Shown here: positions 1 to 4,977 of the stretch, piece after piece
Position numbering within the stretch: the stretch's first letter is position 1
How the letters are laid out: the number at the start of each line of letters is the position of its first letter
NCBI GenBank assembly: GCA_964625865.1
Contig: CAZVEV010000261.1
Location: 1-8,982, forward strand
Direction of reading: 5' to 3'
DNA from: CAZVEV01 sp964625865
GTDB taxonomy: Bacteria; Planctomycetota; Phycisphaerae; SM23-33
Length of the DNA stretch: 8,982 nucleotides
Translations under genes and position numbers: made by a program
Notes under the pieces: generated by a model
What the model was told of the DNA's origin: nothing
The model's input: the letters and a program-made list of their open reading frames with translations, nothing else
Database searches by the model: none

Positions 1-2
1 GG

Positions 3-731
3 GAAGTCCTCGATGAGATGGTCGACATCGCCCGCGAGAACGACCTGTTCCTTAGCTGCGACGAAATCTATACGCACATCGTCTACAACGGGCGCAAGCC
101 GCTGCACCTGTCGGAAGTCATCGGCGAGGTGCCGGCCATTGCGATGCGGGGCATCTCGAAGGAATACCCCTGGCCCGGCGCGCGGTGCGGGTGGATCGAG
201 GTGCTCAACCGCCATCGCGACGCGACCTTCGATACGTACGTTAACTCGCTTCTTGCCTCCAAGCGATTGGAGGTCTGCTCGACGACCGCGCCGCAGTTGT
301 CGATCCCCCGCGTGATCGGCGACGAGCGTTATCCCGTGCACCTGGCCCATCGGGCCGAGATGTTCCAGACGCGCGCCAACGAGGCGTACGAGGCCCTGTC
401 GGGCATCGACGGCGTGCTGGTCAATCGTCCCGGCGGGGCGTTCTACATGACGGTGGTCTTTGAGGACGGCACGCTGAACGATCGCCAACTCCTCCCGATC
501 GCGAACGACGAGATCCGCCAGGCCATCGAGGAACTTACTGTCGACGGACCCAACGACCAGCGCTTCGTCTACTACCTGATGGGCGCCACCGGCATCTGCG
601 TCGTTCCGCTCAGCGGGTTCTACTGCAAGCGCGACGGCTTCCGCATCACGCTCCTGGAATGTGACGACGCCAAACGCGCCTGGACGCTCGAGACGTTGAG
701 CCAGGCGCTGCGAGACTACGTGGCCAGTTAG
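3..731 (+). CDS. PLP-dependent class I/II aminotransferase, C-terminal part (5' end outside window)
   Basis: The reading frame is open from the left edge (first full codon at 3) to TAG at 731, so only the last 242 residues are present; a complete enzyme of this fold is about 400 residues. In visible-residue numbering, D20 and Y23 in CDEIYTHIVYNG fit the aspartate and tyrosine that contact the PLP ring. K53 in GISKEYPWPGARCGW fits the Schiff-base lysine, followed by the usual phosphate-binding arginine region. R214 in DGFRITLLE fits the arginine that binds the substrate carboxylate. These motifs define fold-type I aminotransferases of the alanine/aspartate type, which move an amino group between an amino acid and a 2-oxo acid in the cytoplasm. 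Substrate cannot be read from this half. A glutamine- or methionine-type transaminase would pair with the nearby omega-amidase, but the two genes are not in one operon. Family assignment is firm; specificity is unknown. Confidence 0.9.
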   Translation, partial: EVLDEMVDIARENDLFLSCDEIYTHIVYNGRKPLHLSEVIGEVPAIAMRGISKEYPWPGARCGWIEVLNRHRDATFDTYVNSLLASKRLEVCSTTAPQLSIPRVIGDERYPVHLAHRAEMFQTRANEAYEALSGIDGVLVNRPGGAFYMTVVFEDGTLNDRQLLPIANDEIRQAIEELTVDGPNDQRFVYYLMGATGICVVPLSGFYCKRDGFRITLLECDDAKRAWTLETLSQALRDYVAS

Positions 732-732
732 C

Positions 733-937
733 TGGTTAACTGGTTGATCGGTGAACCGGGACGGTAGGGCGTGCAACTCGTTGCACGCGGAAGGGACACG
801 CAGCGCATCCCGCGTGCAACGAGTTGNNNNNNNNNNTGCCGGGGTTCGGCCCACGCCGCCCTCCCGGGGTCAATCTTTTTGCACGCCCTACGTCGATGGG
901 ATTCTCGCCCGCATGTAACCAATCAACCAGTTAACCA
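733..937. repeat. Nested inverted repeats around an assembly gap
   Basis: Three pairs of perfect inverted arms are nested in this intergenic stretch. The outer arms are 16 bp (733-748, TGGTTAACTGGTTGAT, and 922-937). The middle arms are 13 bp (764-776, GTAGGGCGTGCAA, and 879-891). The inner arms are 17 bp (774-790 and 810-826), the second ending exactly where the Ns begin. The left side also holds a compact hairpin, GCGTGCAA-CTCG-TTGCACGC (769-788). The whole stretch could fold into a large cruciform or behave as a small non-autonomous repeat element. No coding potential is convincing here. It separates the aminotransferase from rnpA. Confidence 0.8.
827..836. other. Run of 10 Ns (assembly gap)
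   Basis: Ten undetermined bases. The gap begins at the last base of a 17-bp inverted-repeat arm, so the assembly probably failed inside a palindrome; the true length may not be ten. Any reading frame crossing it is unreliable. Confidence 0.98.
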
Positions 938-956
938 ATCAACGAGTCAATCAACA
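917..956 (+). repeat. Degenerate 8-bp tandem repeats abutting the rnpA start codon
   Basis: Five consecutive octamers run up to the start codon: AACCAATC, AACCAGTT, AACCAATC, AACGAGTC, AATCAACA. The block overlaps the right outer arm of the nested inverted repeat. It occupies the place where a Shine-Dalgarno sequence would be, and none is visible. Whether it acts in translation or is only repeat expansion is unknown. Confidence 0.6.
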
Positions 957-1331
957 ATGGATCAACGATTCGGCAAGCCGCTTCGTCTCAAGAGTCGCAC
1001 GGACATCGCGACGCTGTTCAAGAGAGGCCTGCGCGCGGGGAACCGGCAGATGGTTCTGCTGGCCGCGCCGAACGGCCTGGACCACGCGAGATTCGGCGTG
1101 GGGGTCTCGAAACGCCACGGAAACGCCGTCAAACGCAACCGGGTCAAGCGTCGTTGTCGCGAGGCCTTCCGCCTGGGCCGCACCGAGATGCCCGCCGGCT
1201 GGGACTACTTCGCCCTGCCCAAAGCCGGAGCGGACCTGACGCTGGAAGGCATCCGACAATCGCTTCGATCCCTGTCGCACCGCATCGCCGCGATGGCCGC
1301 CGACAACGCCGAGAAGCCCCCTCCGGAATAG
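957..1331 (+). CDS. rnpA: Ribonuclease P protein component
   Basis: This 124-residue basic protein matches the usual RnpA length of about 110-130. Its signature lies at residues 51-69: SKRHGNAVKRNRVKRRCRE contains the conserved RNR stretch (60-62) and the arginine/lysine helix that contacts RNase P RNA. The N-terminus (R10, L11, F21) and the central FGVGVSKR segment also fit. The protein binds the catalytic RNA and helps it cut 5' leaders from precursor tRNA in the cytoplasm. The ATG at 957 is chosen because the conserved N-terminal LKSRTDIATLFKRG begins soon after it; upstream in-frame sequence crosses the repeats and the N gap. No Shine-Dalgarno is visible. yidD follows after 4 bases, the normal neighbour. 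The usual upstream rpmH is absent: the gene before is an aminotransferase. Confidence 0.95.
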   Translation: MDQRFGKPLRLKSRTDIATLFKRGLRAGNRQMVLLAAPNGLDHARFGVGVSKRHGNAVKRNRVKRRCREAFRLGRTEMPAGWDYFALPKAGADLTLEGIRQSLRSLSHRIAAMAADNAEKPPPE

Positions 1332-1335
1332 CACC

Positions 1336-1599
1336 ATGTCATGCCGGTCCCACAACCTGCCCCCCCACGACGGGCCTGCCGTCGGCCCCGTCGGGCGCGG
1401 GCTGATCGTCCTGGTCAGGCTCTACCAGGCCGCCCTGTCGCCCCTGATCGGTCGACAGTGCCGCTTCCAGCCGACGTGCAGCAACTACTTCATCGAAGCG
1501 GTCGAGAAACGCGGCGCCCTGGTCGGCACGCTCAAGGGCCTGTGGCGCATCTGTCGCTGCAACCCCTTCTGCAAAGGCGGGTACGACCCGGTGGAGTAG
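1336..1599 (+). CDS. yidD: Membrane protein insertion efficiency factor YidD
   Basis: This 87-residue protein has both hallmark motifs of the family (DUF37/haemolytic domain): CRFQPTCSNY at 42-51 and RICRCNPFCKGGYDPV at 71-86. Residues 21-39 form the amphipathic helix thought to lie on the inner face of the cytoplasmic membrane. YidD assists YidC/Sec-dependent insertion of membrane proteins. The ATG at 1336 lies 4 bases after the rnpA stop, with GGAA just upstream, so the two genes are very likely co-transcribed. In most genomes yidC follows; here it is replaced by a toxin-antitoxin pair, so the classical rpmH-rnpA-yidD-yidC cluster is broken on both sides. The N-terminal 15 residues are not conserved-looking, so a slightly later start is possible, but no better start codon with a ribosome binding site is seen. 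Confidence 0.95.
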   Translation: MSCRSHNLPPHDGPAVGPVGRGLIVLVRLYQAALSPLIGRQCRFQPTCSNYFIEAVEKRGALVGTLKGLWRICRCNPFCKGGYDPVE

Positions 1600-1603
1600 G
1601 CGT

Positions 1604-1632
1604 TTCATGAAAAACGATTGCATCTTCATGAA
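1604..1632. promoter_or_regulatory. Candidate toxin-antitoxin operator: two TTCATGAA palindromes
   Basis: Two identical perfect 8-bp palindromes, TTCATGAA, lie at 1604-1611 and 1625-1632. They are 21 bp apart centre to centre, two helical turns, so both face the same side of the helix. The second sits in the spacer of the predicted promoter and the first just upstream of its -35. Ribbon-helix-helix antitoxins normally repress their own operon by binding paired palindromes like this. The binding itself is inferred. Confidence 0.6.
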
Positions 1633-1646
1633 TCGTCCGATATACT
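1618..1646 (+). promoter_or_regulatory. Sigma70-type promoter of the toxin-antitoxin operon
   Basis: TTGCAT (1618-1623), a 17-bp spacer and TATACT (1641-1646) give a near-consensus housekeeping promoter. Transcription should begin near 1653, leaving a leader of about 24 bases before the antitoxin ATG at 1677. GGAG at 1666-1669 serves as ribosome binding site. Confidence 0.65.
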
Positions 1647-1676
1647 AATGGAGGATGAATGTGATGGAGTACGGAT

Positions 1677-1955
1677 ATGGCTACGTTACAAGTGAAGAAC
1701 ATCGACGACAGATTGTATGAGGCGCTTGGGGCCAGGGCCGCCATGGACAACCGGTCGATCAGTCAGGAAGTCGTGACGATGATTCGTGAGTTCCTCGCTA
1801 ATCCGGCAAACGATCCGCTAGAGGCAACTCGCCAACTGTTGGCACTGGCGGGATCGTGGGAGGATCAGCGCACCGCCAGGCAGATTGCCGCTGACTTGCG
1901 CAGATCCCGCAAGTCGAGGCGGCTGTCGAAGAAAGACTCCGATGTATTTGCTTGA
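1677..1955 (+). CDS. Ribbon-helix-helix antitoxin of a VapBC/FitAB-type pair
   Basis: This 92-residue protein starts at ATG 1677 with GGAG seven bases upstream. The N-terminus, ATLQVKNIDDRLYEALGARAA, is the beta strand plus first helix of the FitA/Arc-type ribbon-helix-helix fold. The second helix follows in RSISQEVVTMIREFL (26-40). The fold dimerises to bind operator DNA. The C-terminal part (about 50-92, with WEDQRTARQI and a basic RRSRKSRR run) is where such antitoxins wrap around the toxin and block its active site. The last 14 bases overlap the toxin gene, the usual arrangement that ties toxin translation to antitoxin translation. Autoregulation through the two upstream TTCATGAA palindromes is likely. 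The VapB name is loosely used for this fold, so no symbol is given. Confidence 0.88.
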   Translation: MATLQVKNIDDRLYEALGARAAMDNRSISQEVVTMIREFLANPANDPLEATRQLLALAGSWEDQRTARQIAADLRRSRKSRRLSKKDSDVFA

Positions 1956-2337
1956 CTCGGACACGTTGGTATTCCTCTTGCGCGGCAGCGCCAAGGTCGA
2001 AGCAAACTTCGCCGCACACGGGACGGATCCCAAGGCACTGTCCGTTGTGAGCTACGGGGAGCTGTTCTATGGGGCGATGAAGTCCGCTCAGCCGATCAAG
2101 AACGCCGCGAAGGTCCGACGCATCAGTGAGATCATCCCCGTCATTGATGTCTCGAAGGCGATCATGGAGACCTTTGGTTCGCTGAAAGCCGGTCTGGAGA
2201 CCGAGGGGATCCGGCTTGACGACTTCGACGTCATGATCGCTTCGACGGCAATCCATCTCAACTACACGCTCGTGACGAACAACGTTCGACACTTTGAGCG
2301 GGTCCCCGACCTGACGGTGGAGAACTGGACTCGATAG
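1942..2337 (+). CDS. vapC: PIN-domain ribonuclease toxin, VapC type
   Basis: This 131-residue protein is the normal size for VapC. It begins YLLDSDTLVFLLRG, the first strand of the PIN fold with catalytic D5. The other metal-binding acidic positions fit E40 (SYGELFYGA) and D96 (FDVMIASTAI). The conserved TNNVRHFERVPDL at 112-124 closes the site. VapC toxins cut specific RNA, typically initiator tRNA or 23S rRNA loops, with Mg2+ or Mn2+, and stop growth when the antitoxin is lost. Which RNA this one cuts cannot be told. The ATG at 1942 is preferred over an in-frame upstream ATG at 1885, because the PIN fold starts right after it and the 14-base overlap with the antitoxin is typical. All key residues are present, so the toxin looks active. 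Its stop lies 24 bases from the convergent amidase stop. Confidence 0.93.
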   Translation: MYLLDSDTLVFLLRGSAKVEANFAAHGTDPKALSVVSYGELFYGAMKSAQPIKNAAKVRRISEIIPVIDVSKAIMETFGSLKAGLETEGIRLDDFDVMIASTAIHLNYTLVTNNVRHFERVPDLTVENWTR

Positions 2338-2361
2338 GTTCCGCCGGGACGCGAACAACGT

Positions 2362-3222
2362 TCACTCCGCCGGCTCAGGATACACCTCGCGAATGTCCTT
2401 CAACGCCGGAAACGTGCTGCGCCAGGTCTCGAGGGCGGGCAGGTCGAGGGTTGCACGGACCAGCGGCGTCTGGGCATCGCCTTCGGCAAGGATGTTGCCC
2501 TGGTGGTCGACGATCATGCTCCCGCCGGCGTAGTCGTGATTGGGGTCGCTGCCGGTCCGGTTGACGCCGATGACGCAGGCCTGGTTCTCGATGGCCCGGG
2601 CGATCAGCAACGCGCGCCAATGGTCCGCCCGCGGGGCCGGCCAGTTGGCGATCACGACGAATACCTGCGCCCCGCGTCGGGCGGCCAGGCGGAACGGCTC
2701 GGGGAAGCGGAGGTCGTAGCAGATCAGCGGGCAGACCGGGACCTCGCCAATCCGCGTCACCACCAGCGAATCGCCCGGCTCGTAGAAGTCCGTCTCGCCG
2801 GCGAACGAGAACGGGTGCAGCTTGGTGTACGTTGCGATCCGCTGTCCGGCGGGGTCGTAGACGACGGCGATGTTCCGCCCGCGCCCGCCGTCCGCGGGGG
2901 CGACCAGCCCCGCAATCAGATAGACCTCGTGTTCCGACGCCAGCCGCCCCAGCATGGCGCCGGTGGGGCCGTCGGGGCCCTCGGCAATCCCGCCAACGTC
3001 CATGCTCAAGCCCGCTACGGCTTGGTGCCCCACTGATTGTCCCTGTTCCTGCGGACTTCCTGATGGAAATGGTCGCGTGACGAAGCCCGTGGCGAACATC
3101 TCGGGAAGGACAACAAGGCTACCTGGCTCCGGATTCGCCTCTGCGATGGCCTGTTCGGCGCGGGCGAAGTTCGTGAGCTTGTCACACCACGCAATATCGA
3201 GTTGTATGGCGACAACGTTCAT
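2362..3222 (-). CDS. Carbon-nitrogen hydrolase, omega-amidase (YafV/Nit2) type
   Basis: This 286-residue cytoplasmic enzyme carries the complete Glu-Lys-Cys triad of the nitrilase superfamily: E41 (LPEMFATGF), K134 (KLHPFSF) and C168 (CYDLRFPEPFR). VIANWPAPRADHWRALLIARAIENQ and the GVNRTGSDPNHDYAGGS region match the YafV/Nit2 branch closely. That branch hydrolyses 2-oxoglutaramate or 2-oxosuccinamate to the oxo acid and ammonia, clearing products of glutamine or asparagine transamination. The start at 3222 gives the normal beginning MNVVAIQLDIAW; no strong Shine-Dalgarno is seen. The odd feature is about 25 extra residues (47-71) between the catalytic glutamate loop and the next helix, explained by an inserted repeat (see separate entry). 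The gene is divergent from the 65-residue protein and convergent with the toxin. A link to the aminotransferase at the left edge is possible but not shown by operon structure. Confidence 0.92.
   Translation of the reverse strand: MNVVAIQLDIAWCDKLTNFARAEQAIAEANPEPGSLVVLPEMFATGFVTRPFPSGSPQEQGQSVGHQAVAGLSMDVGGIAEGPDGPTGAMLGRLASEHEVYLIAGLVAPADGGRGRNIAVVYDPAGQRIATYTKLHPFSFAGETDFYEPGDSLVVTRIGEVPVCPLICYDLRFPEPFRLAARRGAQVFVVIANWPAPRADHWRALLIARAIENQACVIGVNRTGSDPNHDYAGGSMIVDHQGNILAEGDAQTPLVRATLDLPALETWRSTFPALKDIREVYPEPAE
3008..3089 (-). repeat. 75-bp in-frame insertion with 7-bp direct repeats inside the amidase gene
   Basis: AAGCCCG occurs at 3008-3014 and again at 3083-3089, 75 bp apart. Removing one copy plus the intervening DNA restores MFATG-LSMDVGGIAE, which matches the ordinary YafV/Nit2 sequence at this point. 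The 75 bp add exactly 25 codons and keep the frame open. Near one end the insert carries a small stem, AAGCC-CGCTAC-GGCTT (3008-3023). The repeat positions are seen directly; the insertion history is inferred from family length. Confidence 0.6.
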
Positions 3223-3300
3223 GCCAGCATTCTCAGCACCAACCAGTCATGCGTCAAGCGGCACGGCAGCAACCGCTGCTACAGTCAAGGAGACAGAGCA

Positions 3301-3498
3301 ATGCTAAACGTACCACGGTGTGCCTTACGGAACTGCAAGCACTTCCTCGGCGTGAAGAACGACGGGGACGAGATGACCGAACGGGTGTACTGCGAAGCCT
3401 TCCCCGACAAGATCCCTGACGAGATCGCTTACGGTGACAACAAGCATCTCGAGCCTTACCCCGGCGACAACGGGATTCAGTTCGAGAAGGCGAACTGA
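3301..3498 (+). CDS. Small conserved-looking cysteine-containing protein, 65 residues
   Basis: The ATG at 3301 is chosen because AAGGAG (3287-3292) lies eight bases upstream; the frame is open further 5' but without such a signal. The product has three cysteines, C7, C12 and C29 (PRCALRNC and VYCEAFPDKIPDEI), and a C-terminal half rich in Gly, Pro and acidic residues, including HLEPYPGDNGIQFE. From memory, proteins with CEAFPxxIPDEI and PGDNGIxF are widespread short hypotheticals in bacteria; no function is known to me. C7, C12 and C29 could bind a metal together with H15 or H48, but that is speculation. There is no signal peptide or membrane segment, so it should be cytoplasmic. It is divergent from the amidase gene and convergent, 12 bases apart, with the zinc-ribbon gene. 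It may belong to either the chromosomal or the accessory part. Confidence 0.8.
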   Translation: MLNVPRCALRNCKHFLGVKNDGDEMTERVYCEAFPDKIPDEIAYGDNKHLEPYPGDNGIQFEKAN

Positions 3499-3510
3499 CT
3501 TGTCACCCAC

Positions 3511-4134
3511 TTATTCGTGATGCCACCATATCGCCATGCCAATCACGGTCCAGTACACGAACCCGATCCCGAGAAGAGTCAACGCCATGTACGCTAATGC
3601 TCCGGACCAGTTCGTAGCCGCCAGCATCAAGAGAATGAACCCTATGAACATGATTCCCCCAGCGTACAACTGGTGTTCTTTCCATTTCTTGGATGTCTTC
3701 TCGATAGTCTGTACCGGCTTCGATGGCGTACGGCTAGGTCTGGCCTGGCTTCGTGTCTTGTCGGCCGACCGGAGCCATTCCCCACAGTGTTTGCACTTCC
3801 TCGCCGCAGCCTTGATCTCTTCCGCACAGTACGGACACTTGATAAGTCCATCGGTCTGCTGGCCAGCGCTTAACTCCTCCACTGGAATCACCAGCGGCTC
3901 CTGAAAAACGTCGCTCTTGTCCTTGATATCATCTCGTTGAAACAAGACACCTTCGACAACATGGCTGGCCTCCACCCGCTCCTGTCTTTGCTTGTCTGCT
4001 TCGGCCTTCTTCGGGACTCTTGACAGAGGCACTGTATGGAACCCGTCACAATTCGGACACTGGTCCATCTGTCCGCCCATATCATCAGAGTTCTCTAGCT
4101 TCACGTTACAGCGAGGGCACTTGTACTCTATCAT
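3511..4134 (-). CDS. Membrane protein with two zinc ribbons
   Basis: This 207-residue protein begins with a zinc ribbon (C6, C9, C26, C29; KCPRC...QCPNC), then a charged linker of about 70 residues (40-98). A second, double-CxxC ribbon follows at C100, C103, C114 and C117 (CPYCAEEIKAAARKCKHCGEWL). After another charged linker come two hydrophobic segments, about 155-175 and 180-204, most likely a transmembrane hairpin that leaves the ribbons in the cytoplasm. The ribbons could bind a protein or nucleic acid at the membrane. The architecture resembles the many uncharacterised zinc-ribbon membrane proteins of planctomycetes, but I recognise no named family. The start at 4134 has AAAGGG upstream and a near-consensus promoter reading into it. 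The gene lies 71 bases downstream of the serine recombinase on the same strand, so it may be cargo of the element or an old neighbour. Confidence 0.8.
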   Translation of the reverse strand: MIEYKCPRCNVKLENSDDMGGQMDQCPNCDGFHTVPLSRVPKKAEADKQRQERVEASHVVEGVLFQRDDIKDKSDVFQEPLVIPVEELSAGQQTDGLIKCPYCAEEIKAAARKCKHCGEWLRSADKTRSQARPSRTPSKPVQTIEKTSKKWKEHQLYAGGIMFIGFILLMLAATNWSGALAYMALTLLGIGFVYWTVIGMAIWWHHE

Positions 4135-4180
4135 CCCATCACCCTTTCCCGACTCTGACCTGTCCTGCCGAAGCTCTCAC

Positions 4181-4209
4181 ATTGTCATCTGTCCCCCACA
4201 GAGTGTCAA
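4181..4209 (-). promoter_or_regulatory. Sigma70-type promoter for the zinc-ribbon membrane protein gene
   Basis: On the minus strand TTGACA (4209-4204), a 17-bp spacer and GACAAT (4186-4181) form a good promoter, overlapping the stop codon of the recombinase gene. Transcription would begin near 4174, about 40 bases before the ATG at 4134. It suggests this gene is expressed independently of the recombinase. Confidence 0.55.
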
Positions 4210-4802
4210 CCAGACCCATCAAAGTGCCCGTCTGACAGTGCCTTCCGCCTGATGGACCCGTTGACGCCTTGGTCCCTGAGTGAGCGGGCGAGTGCCGGGT
4301 CCACCTTGCGTTTGGCCGGGTTCCACTTGTGCCCGGTGTCGCCCTTCTGCCGACCGTGATGGAGGCCCTTGGCTTTGCGAGCTGCTATGCCAGTTCGGAC
4401 TCGCTCCCTCAGCGTCTCGCGTTCCATCTCCGCAAAGCCGAGCAGGATGGAGAGCAGCATCTTGCCGACCGTTCCGGAGATGTCGATCTGCTGAGTAACG
4501 GATGTCACCTGAACGCCCCGCTCCAACCAATCGGTCAAGAGAGCTACGCCGTCCTTCAACGATCGTGCTAGACGGTCGATCTTGTAGACCAGCACACGGC
4601 TGACCTCGCCTTTGAAGATGTCTGCTCGCAGCTTGTCCATGCCCGGCCTGTCGAGACTTCCGCCGCTGGCCTTGTCGGTGTAGTACTTGATCCGTTTCAG
4701 ACCGTGAGCCTTGATGTACCGCTCCAGCTCGTACATCTGGCTGTCGTGCTTCTGGTCTGTCGTGCTGACTCTGACGTACACTGCTGTCTGCTTCGCCATC
4801 AT
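4206..4802 (-). CDS. Small serine recombinase (resolvase/invertase), C-terminus probably damaged
   Basis: The 198-residue product has a complete N-terminal catalytic domain. It shows YVRVST with nucleophile S13 and R11, the DRLARS motif with its catalytic arginines, and the long E helix GKMLLSILLGFAEMERETLRERVRTGI, followed by ARKAKGLHHGRQKG. Such enzymes bring two short sites together and resolve cointegrates or invert DNA through a covalent 5'-phosphoserine. The first of two consecutive ATG codons (4802) is six bases from AAGGA. After residue about 168 (VDPALARSLRDQGV) a Hin/gamma-delta-type helix-turn-helix should follow. The in-frame ending, NGSIRRKALSDGHFDGSG, does not look like one, whereas another frame (4222-4242) ends in GTVRRAL, as an HTH recognition helix would. 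A small deletion may have frameshifted the DNA-binding domain. The gene seems to form the downstream end of the accessory operon. Family certain; activity doubtful. Confidence 0.9.
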   Translation of the reverse strand: MMAKQTAVYVRVSTTDQKHDSQMYELERYIKAHGLKRIKYYTDKASGGSLDRPGMDKLRADIFKGEVSRVLVYKIDRLARSLKDGVALLTDWLERGVQVTSVTQQIDISGTVGKMLLSILLGFAEMERETLRERVRTGIAARKAKGLHHGRQKGDTGHKWNPAKRKVDPALARSLRDQGVNGSIRRKALSDGHFDGSG

Positions 4803-4828
4803 CCACCGTCCTTTCAGTGACTACGTGA

Positions 4829-4857
4829 ACGGTAGCGCCATGGACAGCAGATGTCAA
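4829..4857 (-). promoter_or_regulatory. Candidate recombinase promoter, overlapped by an inverted-repeat arm
   Basis: The minus strand has a consensus TTGACA (4857-4852), 17 bp, then TACCGT (4834-4829), a weak -10. The start would be about 20 bases before the ATG at 4802. The -35 is part of the inverted repeat arm at 4852-4861, so the recombinase could repress itself by binding there. Confidence 0.4.
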
Positions 4858-4977
4858 GAAAAGAAGTTCTCTTTGTTGGTAGAATCCTAGAGCATCGGCA
4901 AGGGCCGGTTTGCCACGTGGAATCAGGCACCGGTTCTCGCACAGGTCTGTTTCTTGACACTTCACCACAGGCTGTCC
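4842..4977. repeat. Two-part inverted repeat upstream of the recombinase, possible res-like site
   Basis: TGTCAAGAAA at 4852-4861 is repeated inverted at 4950-4959, and GGACAGC at 4842-4848 is repeated inverted at 4971-4977. Each arm thus has the same two blocks in the same order, spaced 3 bases in one and 11 in the other. Small serine recombinases commonly have their recombination site just upstream of their own gene, often with TGTC-type half-site starts. The right arm extends into the end of the next gene (4962-5762). Function is inferred from position and symmetry only. Confidence 0.45.

Noticed and set aside
771..956. Upstream extension of the rnpA frame across the N gap
   Set aside because: It translates repeat DNA and unknown bases; RnpA homology begins only after 957.
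1798..2358. Minus-strand open frame of 186 codons
   Set aside because: Antisense to the antitoxin and toxin genes, both of which have complete family motifs.
2340..2373. Direct repeat TCCGCCGG on both sides of the toxin-amidase junction (2340-2347, 2366-2373)
   Set aside because: An 8-bp GC-rich repeat in GC-rich DNA is expected by chance, and no inserted sequence lies between the copies.
2503..3036. Plus-strand open frame of 177 codons
   Set aside because: It is the antisense shadow of the amidase gene; GC-rich composition keeps the frame open and no family pattern is seen.
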